From contig VBKF01000103.1 in the NCBI GenBank assembly GCA_005888095.1, positions 1-35,844 on the forward strand: 35,844 nt of DNA. Direction: 5' to 3'. A model generated the notes under the pieces. It worked only from the letters and a program-made list of their open reading frames with translations. It ran no database searches and was not told the origin of the DNA. Every line of letters starts with the position of its first letter. Position 1 is the first letter of the stretch. This DNA comes from Deltaproteobacteria bacterium (GTDB lineage: Bacteria > Desulfobacterota > Binatia > DP-6). A program made the translations under genes and the position numbers. This document shows positions 7,093 to 15,085 of the stretch, one piece after another.

Positions 7093-9048
7093 TCATCCTT
7101 CGCCCCTGGCCGCCAGCCGGGCGCGGTACTGGCCGAGCGCCATCAGCGGGAAGTAGTGACGGTAGAGGTGGTAGCGGAGGTAGAAGTGGCGCGGGAAGCC
7201 CGTGCCGGTGAAGAGACGCTCCTGCCACGTGCCGTCCGGGCCCTGCGTGCGGACGAGCCAGTCGACGCCACGCTCGACGGCGGGGCTCGACGGGCCATCG
7301 GCGGCGAGCAGGCCGAGGAGAGCCCACGCGGTCTGCGACGGCGTGCTCTCGCCCTTCCCCGCGAGCGATTCGTCGTCGTACGAGGCCACCGTCTCGCCCC
7401 AGCCGCCGTCGGGGTTCTGGTGGGTGGCGAGCCACTCGACGGCGCGCCGCACGTAAGGCGCCCGCATGTCCTCGCCGATCCGCTCGAGCCCGGCGAGCGC
7501 GCCCCAGGTCCCATAGATGAAGTTGACGCCCCACCGCCCCCACCAGCTCCCATCGCTGCGCTGCGTGCGGCGCAGGAACTCGACCGCCCGCCGGGCCCGC
7601 CCGAAGTCGAGCCGGTAGCCGATGGTCCCCATCAGGTGCAGCACGCGTCCGGTCACGTCCTCGGTCGGCGGGTCGATCATCGCCTCCATGTCGGCGAACG
7701 GGATCCGGTTGAGGAACGCGGCCGTGTTGTCGGTGTCGAAGGCGGCCCAGCCGCCGGTGCGGCTCTGCATGCCGAGGGTCCAGTTGAGCCCGTAGGCGAT
7801 CGCCCGCCGCCCGGCCGCCGTCTCGGCGGCGGGGAGCGCGTCGAGCACCGTCAGGATCACGGCCGAGTCGTCGACGTCGGGGTACCAGTCGTTGGCGAAC
7901 TCGAACGCCCATCCGCCCGGCTCGAGCGTCGGGTTGAGCACCGCCCAGTCGCCGGGGCGGAAGATCTGGTTCGCGACGAGCCACTCGGCGGCGCGGCCGA
8001 GCGCGGGGTGCGCGGGGTCGAGGCCGGCATCGAGCAGCGCCCTGGCCGCCAAAGCCGTGTCCCAGTTGGGCGACACGCAGGGCTGGTACATGAGCGTGCC
8101 CTCGCACTCGACCAGGAAGTCCTCCACGCCCTGGATGCCGCTCATCATCGCCGGATGATCGGCCGCGAAGCCGACGGCGTGGAGCGCGAGCACGGAGTTC
8201 ACCATCGCGGGCTGGATGCCGCCCCACTGGCCGTTGGTGTCCTGGTGGCGCAGGAGCCACTCGATCGCGCGCGCCACGGCGCGGCGGCGCAGCCCGCGCC
8301 AGGAGAGGGGAGCGAGCGTCTTCAGCGCGCGGTCGACGGCGAGGAAGAAGTTGCGCGTCGTGACCAGCTCGGGCGAGCGCGCGAAGGCCAGGTCGTCGCG
8401 CGTCGGCGCCCGCAGCCAGAGCTCGGCCACGGCCGCCTCCGCCGGGAGCCGCACCGACGGGCGGTGCGCCAGGAGGAGCGTGAGCGGCACCACCGTCCCG
8501 CGCGCCCAGCTCGACATCGCGTAGATGTTGAGCGGGAACCAGGGCGGCAGCAGGACGAGCTCGACGGGCATGGAGGGCACGCCGGCCCACGGGAACTGGC
8601 CGAAGTAGGCGAGCCAGATGCGCGTGAAGACCCCGGCGCGGGCGAGCCCGCCACGGCCGAGGATGAAGTCGCGGGCGCGGACGAGCGCCGGCTCCGTCGC
8701 GCTCATCCCGGTCAGCTTGAGGGCGAAATACGCCTCGATCGTGGTGGACGGGCCGCCAGGCCCGTTGTGATAAATCGGCCAGCTCCCGTCCGCCTGCTGG
8801 AGCGCCAGCAGCCGCTCCGCCAGGCGCCGCTCGACGTCGGGCCGCTCGCGGCCGAGCAGGCGATTGAAGAAGACGTACTCGGCCTCCATGGTGGCGTTCG
8901 CCTCGAGCGGCGCATGCCAGTAGCCGCGCGCGTGCTGCGTGGCGAAGAGATACTGGCTGGCGCGCGTGATCGCTTGCGCCACGCGGGCAGCGAGGCCCTC
9001 CCCCGCCGTGCCGCCCACCAGTGTCAGCCGTCCCTCCGACGCGCTCAT
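7093..9048 (-). CDS. shc: Squalene-hopene cyclase
   Basis: A 651-residue membrane-associated terpene cyclase that folds squalene into hopene/hopanol. The catalytic acid motif DxDD is seen as DVDD at residues 391-394, in PDVDDSAVILTVL. Several QW repeats stabilise the alpha-barrels: QQADGSW, QDTNGQWGG, QRSDGSWWGRWG, QNPDGGWGE and QGPDGTWQE. Length matches bacterial SHC. The ATG at 9048 follows the mevalonate kinase stop by 3 bases. The ribosome-binding sequence (GCGAAGGA) is inside the end of the kinase gene and is part of an 18-base sequence repeated at another junction of this operon. Confidence 0.95.
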   Translation of the reverse strand: MSASEGRLTLVGGTAGEGLAARVAQAITRASQYLFATQHARGYWHAPLEANATMEAEYVFFNRLLGRERPDVERRLAERLLALQQADGSWPIYHNGPGGPSTTIEAYFALKLTGMSATEPALVRARDFILGRGGLARAGVFTRIWLAYFGQFPWAGVPSMPVELVLLPPWFPLNIYAMSSWARGTVVPLTLLLAHRPSVRLPAEAAVAELWLRAPTRDDLAFARSPELVTTRNFFLAVDRALKTLAPLSWRGLRRRAVARAIEWLLRHQDTNGQWGGIQPAMVNSVLALHAVGFAADHPAMMSGIQGVEDFLVECEGTLMYQPCVSPNWDTALAARALLDAGLDPAHPALGRAAEWLVANQIFRPGDWAVLNPTLEPGGWAFEFANDWYPDVDDSAVILTVLDALPAAETAAGRRAIAYGLNWTLGMQSRTGGWAAFDTDNTAAFLNRIPFADMEAMIDPPTEDVTGRVLHLMGTIGYRLDFGRARRAVEFLRRTQRSDGSWWGRWGVNFIYGTWGALAGLERIGEDMRAPYVRRAVEWLATHQNPDGGWGETVASYDDESLAGKGESTPSQTAWALLGLLAADGPSSPAVERGVDWLVRTQGPDGTWQERLFTGTGFPRHFYLRYHLYRHYFPLMALGQYRARLAARGEG

Positions 9049-9051
9049 CTA

Positions 9052-9990
9052 TTAATATCCTTCGCTCGCGCTCACGGCCGCTGCCTCCGTCGCCGCGCCG
9101 ACGTGCGCGACGATCGTCTGCGTGCCGTCGGCGCCGAGCGCCGCGGCCAGCCGCTCGGGCGCGCGGGCGAGCGCGATCACCGCGCCGCCCGCCCCGCCAC
9201 CCGTCAGCTTCGCGCCGAGGGCGCCCGACGCCCGCGCCCGGGCAACGAGCGCCTCGACCTCGGGCGCCGACACGCCGAGCGCCTCGAGCAGCGCCTGGTT
9301 GCGGTCGAAGGCGCGGCCGAGGGCGGCGAGGTCGCCCGCCTCGGCGGCGCGCGCGCCGTCCTCCACCGTGGTCGCCACCGCGTCGAACAGCGCCTCGTGC
9401 CGCGCCGGCTCGGCTTCCCAGCGCGCGCGCAGCCCCATGACCGCGGCGCCGGTGCTGCGCGGCCGCGCGCCGAAGGCGATCACCAGCGGCAGCGGCACGG
9501 CGGGCCGCACCGGTGCGATCACCGCCGGCGTCCCGCGCACGAACCGGAAGCAGCCGCCGAGGGCGGCCGCGGCCGGGTCGATGCCCGAGGGGTGACCGTG
9601 GAAGATCGCCTCGAGGCGCGTGGCGATGGCGACCTCCTCGTCGCGCACGAGCCGCCGCCCCGCGGCGGCCGCGAGGGCGCGCAGGACGGCCACGGCCAGC
9701 GCCGCCGAGCTGCCGACCCCGACGCCCGCCGGCAGCTCCGAGCGGACCCGGACGACGACGTCCCGCGGCTCGAGTCCGACCGCGGCTGCGGCCTCGGCGA
9801 CGAGCCGCGCGGACCGCGGGTCGTCCGTGTACCCGTCGCTCTCGAGCCGTGCCGGCCCGTGGCCGGCCACGGCCTCCGCCTCGAGCCCGAGCGGCAGCCC
9901 GGCCGCTAGCGCCGGACGACCGTAGACCACGGCGTGCTCCCCGAGGAGGATGACCTTGCCCGCGGCGCGTCCGCGAGCGGGCAGCCTCAC
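9052..9990 (-). CDS. mvk: Mevalonate kinase
   Basis: A 312-residue GHMP kinase that phosphorylates mevalonate. The N-terminal AAGKVILLGEHAVVYGRPAL is the mevalonate kinase signature, followed by the ATP-binding loop PAGVGVGSSAALAVA and the C-terminal KLTGGGAGGAVIAL motif. FHGHPSGIDPAAAALGG holds the catalytic Asp region. A longer open frame reaches 10647, but it is antisense-free read-through over the reductase gene. The GTG at 9990 overlaps the reductase stop as GTGA and places the first beta strand correctly. The last codons (VSASEGY) belong to an 18-base repeat discussed in the findings. Confidence 0.92.
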   Translation of the reverse strand: MRLPARGRAAGKVILLGEHAVVYGRPALAAGLPLGLEAEAVAGHGPARLESDGYTDDPRSARLVAEAAAAVGLEPRDVVVRVRSELPAGVGVGSSAALAVAVLRALAAAAGRRLVRDEEVAIATRLEAIFHGHPSGIDPAAAALGGCFRFVRGTPAVIAPVRPAVPLPLVIAFGARPRSTGAAVMGLRARWEAEPARHEALFDAVATTVEDGARAAEAGDLAALGRAFDRNQALLEALGVSAPEVEALVARARASGALGAKLTGGGAGGAVIALARAPERLAAALGADGTQTIVAHVGAATEAAAVSASEGY

Positions 9991-11270
9991 GAGCGCGGCT
10001 CCAGCGCGCGCAGCAGCTCGCGCGCGCGGTCGATCTTCACCTCGCCCGCCGCCAGCAGGCGGCGGCGCAGCTCCTCCGCTTCCTCGCCTCGCGCCCCCGC
10101 GGCATGCGACACCGCACGCGCGTGAAGCGCCATGTGCCCCTTCTGGATGCCCTCGGTGGCCAGCGCGCGCATCGCCGCCAGGTTCGAGGCGAGCCCGACG
10201 GCCGCCATGATCCCGGCGAGCTCGCGGGCGCTCGACACGCCGAGGATGCGCAGCGCGAGGCGCACGCGCGGATGCGACTGCACCACCGGGCCCACGGTGG
10301 ACACCGCCACCGGCAGCTCGAGAGAGCCGACGAGGTGGCGCTTCTCGATCTCCCAGCGGCTGAGCGAGCCGTAGGCGCCGTCGCGGCACGCGTAGGCGTG
10401 CGCCCCCGCCTCGATCGCGCGCCAGTCGTTCCCCGTCGCGACGGCCAGCGCGTCGATGCCGTTCATGATGCCCTTGTTGTGCGTGGCGGCCCGGTAGGGG
10501 TCGGCCGCCGCGAACTCGTACGCGTAGAGGACCCGCTCGGCCACCTCGGCGCCGTCCTGCCCGTCGCGCTCGAGCGCCGAGAAGGGGATGCGGACCGCGG
10601 CGCGCGCCAGGCGCCGGTCGGCGAGGTTCGAGAGGATGCGGAGGCACGCCGTGCCGCCCGCGATCTCCTCGACCATGGGCGAGAGCGCCTCGACGAGCGA
10701 GTTGACGGCGTTGGCGCCCATCGCGTCGCCGGTGTCGAGGAGCATGTGCACGACCACCATGGTCTCGCCCCGCGGCGAGCGCACGAGCCGCACCTCGACG
10801 TCGCGCGGCCCGGCGCCGCGCCGGCAGAGCCCCGGCGTCGCCTCCTCGGCGGCGGCGAGGAGCCGGGCGCGTGCCGCCCCGAGGCGCTCGACCGCCGCGC
10901 CCGGGTCGGGGACGTTGACGAGCTGGATCTGGCCGATCATCGCCCCGGGGTCGGCCTCGGCGACGAAGCCACCGCCGGCCCGCGCGATCAGCGCGGCGTA
11001 CGAGGCCGCAGCGACCACCGACGGCTCCTCGATCACCATCGGAATCACGCGGTCGCGCCCATTCACCTGGAAGTTGAGCGCCACGCCGAATGGCAGGGCG
11101 AACGTGCCGACGGCGTTCTCGATCATGATGTCGGCGACATCGAGCGGCAGGGCGTCCGCCGCGGTCAGCGCCTCGACGTCGGCGGCCGACAGATCCAGCG
11201 CCTCGGCGAGCCGCCGGCGCCGCTCGTCCACGGTGAGCTGGTAGAACGCCGGAATGCGTGACGTACTCAT
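9987..11270 (-). CDS. mvaA: Hydroxymethylglutaryl-CoA reductase, class II (degradative-type sequence)
   Basis: A 427-residue class II HMG-CoA reductase, nearly the length of the Pseudomonas mevalonii enzyme (428). Catalytic residues line up: E81/E82 in EEPSVVAA, K266 in HNKGIMNG, D182 in the nucleotide-loop motif DAMGANAVNS, and H379 in KGHMALHA. Class II enzymes often prefer NADH, but preference cannot be read here. In this operon, next to all the kinases, the role must be biosynthetic (HMG-CoA to mevalonate). The ATG at 11270 overlaps the isomerase stop as ATGA. HMG-CoA synthase is absent from the window. Confidence 0.94.
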   Translation of the reverse strand: MSTSRIPAFYQLTVDERRRRLAEALDLSAADVEALTAADALPLDVADIMIENAVGTFALPFGVALNFQVNGRDRVIPMVIEEPSVVAAASYAALIARAGGGFVAEADPGAMIGQIQLVNVPDPGAAVERLGAARARLLAAAEEATPGLCRRGAGPRDVEVRLVRSPRGETMVVVHMLLDTGDAMGANAVNSLVEALSPMVEEIAGGTACLRILSNLADRRLARAAVRIPFSALERDGQDGAEVAERVLYAYEFAAADPYRAATHNKGIMNGIDALAVATGNDWRAIEAGAHAYACRDGAYGSLSRWEIEKRHLVGSLELPVAVSTVGPVVQSHPRVRLALRILGVSSARELAGIMAAVGLASNLAAMRALATEGIQKGHMALHARAVSHAAGARGEEAEELRRRLLAAGEVKIDRARELLRALEPRS

Positions 11271-12322
11271 GCGCCTCCTTCCGCAGCGAGCCAGTCTCTC
11301 AGCCGGCCTCCGAGGACCACGGGCGCCCGCCCGAGGGCCTCGAGCTCGCGTGAGCCGGTGAGCACCATCGCCAGCTTGAGACCGGCGACGAGACGGTCGA
11401 CGTACGCGCCGGCCGCCTCGACGCCGCCCTCGCGGTAGGCGCGGAAGATCGGCAGGGCCACGCCCGCCGCGCGCGCGCCGAGCGCGATCGCCTTGGCGAC
11501 GTCGAGCCCGGTGCGGATGCCGCCGCTCGCGATCAGCTCGAGGCCGAGGCCGCGGAGCGCGATGAGGGTGGCCGCCGTCGGGATGCCCCAGTCGGCGAAC
11601 AGCGCCCCGAGCTCGCGCTCGCGGCTCCCGGCGCGCAGCGCCTCGACCTTCACCCACGACGTCCCGCCCGCACCCGACACGTCGGCCGTGCGGACGCCCG
11701 CGGCCTTGAGACGCTCGCCGACGCCGCGCGAGAGCCCACAGCCCGTCTCCTTGACGACGATGGGGAGCGGCAGCTCGCGCACGAGGCGCGCGAGCGTCGC
11801 GAGGCCCTGTCGGAAGTCCCGGTCGCCATTCGCCTGGATCATCTCCTGGGCGGGATTCAAGTGGATGCAGACGGCGTCGGCCCCGACCGCCCGGGCGAGC
11901 CGCTCGACCTCGCCCGCCGGCAGCGCCGCGGCCTGCACGATGCCGAGGTTGGCGAGCACCAGCGCCGTCGGCGCATGCTCGCGGACCGCGAAGGTGTGCG
12001 CCAGCTCGGGCGTGCGATGCATCGCGCGCTGCGAGCCGAGCCCGAAGCCGATGCCGTGCGACTCCGCGACCTGCGCCAGGCCGCGGTTGATCGCCGACGC
12101 CTCCTCGGTCCCGCCGGTCATGCCGCTGATGAGCAGCGGCGCGCGGAGCCGCTTGCCGAGCAGCGTGGTGCCGACGTCGACCTCGTCGACCGCCAGCTCG
12201 GGGAGCGCGTTGTGGACGAGGTCGACCTCCTCGAGGAGCGTCGTCTTGCCGGCGTACTCGACCTCCGCCGCCTCGCAGAGCTCGAGGTGGGAGCGCTTGC
12301 GGTCGCTGATCGTCTCAGCCAC
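11267..12322 (-). CDS. fni: Type 2 isopentenyl-diphosphate delta-isomerase (FMN-dependent)
   Basis: A 351-residue TIM-barrel flavoenzyme interconverting IPP and DMAPP, using FMN, a reduced nicotinamide and Mg2+. The N-terminal ISDRKRSHLELC, the APLLISGMTGG segment, GLGSQRAM, the glycine-rich VSGAGGTSWVKVE and the FMN phosphate site SGGIRTGLDVAKAIALGA are all typical of Fni. The start is a GTG at 12322 that overlaps the end of phosphomevalonate kinase by 8 bases. It sits between the kinase and HMG-CoA reductase, as in several bacterial mevalonate clusters. Confidence 0.95.
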   Translation of the reverse strand: MAETISDRKRSHLELCEAAEVEYAGKTTLLEEVDLVHNALPELAVDEVDVGTTLLGKRLRAPLLISGMTGGTEEASAINRGLAQVAESHGIGFGLGSQRAMHRTPELAHTFAVREHAPTALVLANLGIVQAAALPAGEVERLARAVGADAVCIHLNPAQEMIQANGDRDFRQGLATLARLVRELPLPIVVKETGCGLSRGVGERLKAAGVRTADVSGAGGTSWVKVEALRAGSRERELGALFADWGIPTAATLIALRGLGLELIASGGIRTGLDVAKAIALGARAAGVALPIFRAYREGGVEAAGAYVDRLVAGLKLAMVLTGSRELEALGRAPVVLGGRLRDWLAAEGGA

Positions 12323-13310
12323 TCGTCACCCCCTCGGGCGCGATGGCGACCGGCAGCGGCACGATGCCTGCCTCCTGCCAGGCGGTCCGCACGCGTGCCG
12401 CCTGCGCGGCCGAGGCCGCGAGCGCGATGCCGCAGTCGCCCGCGCCGGCACCCGAAGGCTTCGCGACCGCCCCCACCCGCCGCGCCGCGGCCACCAGACG
12501 CGCGAGCGCCGGAGTGACGATCGGGATGTCCACCTCCGAGCCGAGCTGCGCGAGGAGATCCGCCGAGCGGTCGACGGCGTCCGCCAGCGCCTGCGCGTCG
12601 CCGCGCTCGATCGCCTCGGCGGCCCGGAGCGCCACCTCGCGGAGCGGGCCGAGGCTGCGCGGCTCGCGCGCCGCCGCCGCGGCAAAGCGCGCGAGGAGGA
12701 GCCCCGTCGGCGCCGGCTCGCCGGTCCAGCCTGCCACCAGATGGATGCCGCGCGGCAGCGCGCGGGCGTGGACGCGCAGCCCCGGGTCTTTTCTGCGTAC
12801 CTCGACCACCCCTCCGTGCACCGCCGCCGCGAGGTCCGCGCCGCTGCCGCGACCATTCTGGAAGAGCGCGTTGGCCGCGAGCGCGCGCTCGAGGATGCCG
12901 TCGCGCGTCGGCCGGCCGCTGGTCGCGAGGAAGGCCGCCACGGCCGCCGTCAGCGTCGCGCTGCTGCGGCCGAGCCCGAGCTTCCGCTCGCCGACGAGGA
13001 AGGGACGCGAGTCGACGACGACCTCGGCGCCCAGGTGGGCGGGCACGCCGCCCCGCTCGGCGACCGCGTGCAGCGCGGCGAGCACCACGCCCGCGTCACC
13101 GCCCGGCATCTCGTTGCGCCGGGCGGGCGCCTCCCACGAGGTGCCCTCGGCGAGCGAGCGGACGATGAGCGGCCCCGGCTTCTCGCCGAGCGTCACCCGC
13201 ACCTCGGCATGGCGGTCGACCGCGGCGATCACGGCCGGGGCGCCCATCAGGACCACGTACTCGCCGCTCAAGAAGAGCTTCCCCGGCGCGCGCGCCGCGG
13301 CCTCGGTCAA
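12315..13310 (-). CDS. Phosphomevalonate kinase
   Basis: A GHMP kinase of 331 residues that converts 5-phosphomevalonate to the diphosphate. The N-terminal ARAPGKLFLSGEYVVLMG is the usual phosphomevalonate kinase start. The ATP loop is KLGLGRSSATLTAAVAA and the third GHMP motif is KPSGAGAGDCGIALA. I chose the TTG at 13310 because GAAGGA stands 6 bases upstream and the first strand then begins where family members do. In-frame GTGs at 13334 and 13340 are alternatives; the latter would overlap the mvaD stop as GTGA and add 10 residues (VSVSASEGHR), with a GAGG upstream. Confidence 0.88.
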   Translation of the reverse strand: MTEAAARAPGKLFLSGEYVVLMGAPAVIAAVDRHAEVRVTLGEKPGPLIVRSLAEGTSWEAPARRNEMPGGDAGVVLAALHAVAERGGVPAHLGAEVVVDSRPFLVGERKLGLGRSSATLTAAVAAFLATSGRPTRDGILERALAANALFQNGRGSGADLAAAVHGGVVEVRRKDPGLRVHARALPRGIHLVAGWTGEPAPTGLLLARFAAAAAREPRSLGPLREVALRAAEAIERGDAQALADAVDRSADLLAQLGSEVDIPIVTPALARLVAAARRVGAVAKPSGAGAGDCGIALAASAAQAARVRTAWQEAGIVPLPVAIAPEGVTSG

Positions 13311-13336
13311 TCTATGTCCTTCGCTCGCGCTCACGC

Positions 13337-14314
13337 TCACGCGACCACCTCGGCGCCACGGCCCGGCCCGCACGCGAGGATGCGCGCGACGCCCGGCACC
13401 GCCTCGAGCGCCGCCGCCACGCGCGCCGCGTCGGCCGGCGCGCAGAGCACCTTCACCTGGGGCCCGGCATCGATGGTGAAGAAGGCGGCCACCCCCTCGG
13501 CGCGGAGCGCCCACACGCGATGCATGCACTCGACCGTCGCCGCGCGCCAGTAGACGAGCGGCGGCCGTGCCGCGAGCGCCGCCGCGTGCATCTTGAGGGC
13601 GCTGTGCTCGGCGACCAGGCCGAGCGCTTCGATATCGCGGGCACGGATCGCCGCCCGCGCCTCGGCGAGGTCCGCCTCTGCGCCGGCGACCCAGGCGGGA
13701 TAGAACGGCGAGGCCGCCGTGCGCAGCATGCCGTCGCGCGAGGACACGGCCTTCGGGGCCGTGCTGGTGACCGCGACGACCGTGCGGAGGTCCCAGTGGT
13801 CGATGGGGGCGAGCGGCTCGGCGAACGAATCGACGCCGTCCGCCCGCTCGCCCCGATGCCACTCGACGAAGCCGCCGAAGATCGAGCGCGCTGCCGATCC
13901 CGAGCCGCGCCGGGCAAGCGCGGAGAGTGCCGAGGGGTCGAGCGTCAGGCCCGCCGCGCGGCTCGCGGCGAGCGCCAGCGCGGCGAACGCCGCCGCCGAC
14001 GACGCGAGCCCGATGCCGCGGGGCACCGTGCTGCGCATCACGACCTTCGCCTCGCGGCGGCGGGCCGCCGCGCGGACGAGGTCGAGGAAGCGCACGACCC
14101 GCTTGGCCTCCTCGCCGGCGGCGTCGACCCCATCGATCACGACGTGATCGGCCTCGCCAGCGCCGAAGTCGACCGCGGCCTCCACCCCGAGCCCGTCGAG
14201 GGTGAGCGAGATGCTGCCCGTGGCCGGGAGGTTCAGCGCCGGGTCGCGCTTGCCCCAGTACTTGACCAGGGCGACGTTCACGTTGGCGCGAGCGGTCGAG
14301 TCGGCGCCGACCAT
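13337..14314 (-). CDS. mvaD: Diphosphomevalonate decarboxylase
   Basis: A 325-residue GHMP-superfamily enzyme that performs the ATP-dependent decarboxylation of diphosphomevalonate to IPP. The signature NVALVKYWGKRD is at the N-terminus, followed by NLPATGSISLTL and the phosphate loop RGIGLASSAAAFAALALAAS. I chose the ATG at 14314, which places the signature about as far from the start as in other MvaD proteins and gives the usual length (~325). A GTG at 14353 would add 13 residues. Neither has a strong Shine-Dalgarno. This is the first gene of the minus-strand mevalonate-hopanoid operon. Confidence 0.92.
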   Translation of the reverse strand: MVGADSTARANVNVALVKYWGKRDPALNLPATGSISLTLDGLGVEAAVDFGAGEADHVVIDGVDAAGEEAKRVVRFLDLVRAAARRREAKVVMRSTVPRGIGLASSAAAFAALALAASRAAGLTLDPSALSALARRGSGSAARSIFGGFVEWHRGERADGVDSFAEPLAPIDHWDLRTVVAVTSTAPKAVSSRDGMLRTAASPFYPAWVAGAEADLAEARAAIRARDIEALGLVAEHSALKMHAAALAARPPLVYWRAATVECMHRVWALRAEGVAAFFTIDAGPQVKVLCAPADAARVAAALEAVPGVARILACGPGRGAEVVA

Positions 14315-14364
14315 CTGAATGGTGGGCTCTTGTAACGCGTTAAGTCCGTCCACGCACGTCCACG

Positions 14365-14398
14365 GCCTGACCGATCACTCTAAACCGATCGGTCAGGC
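14365..14398. promoter_or_regulatory. Inverted repeat upstream of the mevalonate-hopanoid operon, possible operator
   Basis: Perfect 12-base arms GCCTGACCGATC and GATCGGTCAGGC are separated by a 10-base spacer. The right arm contains the 10-base palindrome ACCGATCGGT at 14384-14393, the type of core bound by many TetR-family repressors. The repeat begins 12 bases upstream of the GTG at 14353 and about 50 bases upstream of the preferred mvaD ATG, in the only sizeable gap before the operon. A role as repressor site is inferred. A 7-base A-run (14406-14412) lies just beyond it. I could not fix a -35/-10 pair with confidence. Confidence 0.5.
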
Positions 14399-14491
14399 GC
14401 CTTCCCAAAAAAATCCCGTGGGCCAGGACGAGTTTCTCCCGCCAACGGGCGAGTTCAAAATTGTCGAATCACCGCGCGTATAGAGGCTCGG

Positions 14492-15025
14492 TCAGGTGCT
14501 GTCAACGTCCCCCGCCCCGAGCGCGTGAAAGAGGCTCGACTCGCGCTGGTAGAACCCCTGCGTGTGCAGCGAATCACGCAGGCGGAGGTAGGTGTAGTCG
14601 AGGTGGTGGCAGATCTCGTGCAGCAGGGTGCGAAGAAACGTCCGGTAGGCAACCACCTGACCGCGCTTGGCGGTGATCATCCACACGCGGATGACGTCCC
14701 GGGCGCGGCCGTTGGCGGGCGTGTAGAGCCCGTGCAGCTCGCCTCGCCGCGTCGGTGGACGCCGCAGCTCCACGCGCACTCGAACCGCCGGCACACGGAG
14801 CGCGGTGCAGATGCCGTCACCGATGCGCTGCGCGACCGCCTGAACGTCCTCGGGCCGTCCCGTTGCGAGCGCCGCCGGCAACGCCGCGACGGCCTCCCGC
14901 AGCGCCGAACCCGACGCCAGGGGCACCGACGTCACCCGGTCGCTCGCCGCGGCGACGCGCTGCAGCGCGGGCGGCAACCGTCGATACCAGGTGGGACGGA
15001 CGGGCGGACGAAACTCGACGGCCAT
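14492..15025 (-). CDS. Putative zinc metallopeptidase-like (zincin) protein
   Basis: A 177-residue protein with a gluzincin-type HEICHHLDY motif near residue 140, fitting HExxH (H, E and H as zinc ligands and general base) followed by a second histidine. Further on, DSLHTQGFYQRESSLFHAL contains other candidate ligands. No signal peptide is visible. The family is uncharacterised to my knowledge, so protease activity is inferred only from the motif. The open frame extends far upstream to 16429, but that part is antisense to the methyltransferase, so the ATG at 15025 is the start. It is divergent from the methyltransferase, with 60 bases between starts. Confidence 0.75.
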   Translation of the reverse strand: MAVEFRPPVRPTWYRRLPPALQRVAAASDRVTSVPLASGSALREAVAALPAALATGRPEDVQAVAQRIGDGICTALRVPAVRVRVELRRPPTRRGELHGLYTPANGRARDVIRVWMITAKRGQVVAYRTFLRTLLHEICHHLDYTYLRLRDSLHTQGFYQRESSLFHALGAGDVDST

Positions 15026-15085
15026 CGTCGCCGGGCACTGTACCGGAGTCGCGCCGTCGGTCCAAATCTGTGCTACCCGCGGGCC

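Noticed and set aside
7087-9909. A 940-residue open frame on the plus strand
   Set aside because: Antisense to squalene-hopene cyclase and mevalonate kinase; no recognisable domain.
9052-10647. Mevalonate kinase as a 531-residue fusion protein
   Set aside because: The extra N-terminal part overlaps HMG-CoA reductase in another frame and lacks domain similarity. The GTG at 9990 coupled to the reductase stop explains the start.
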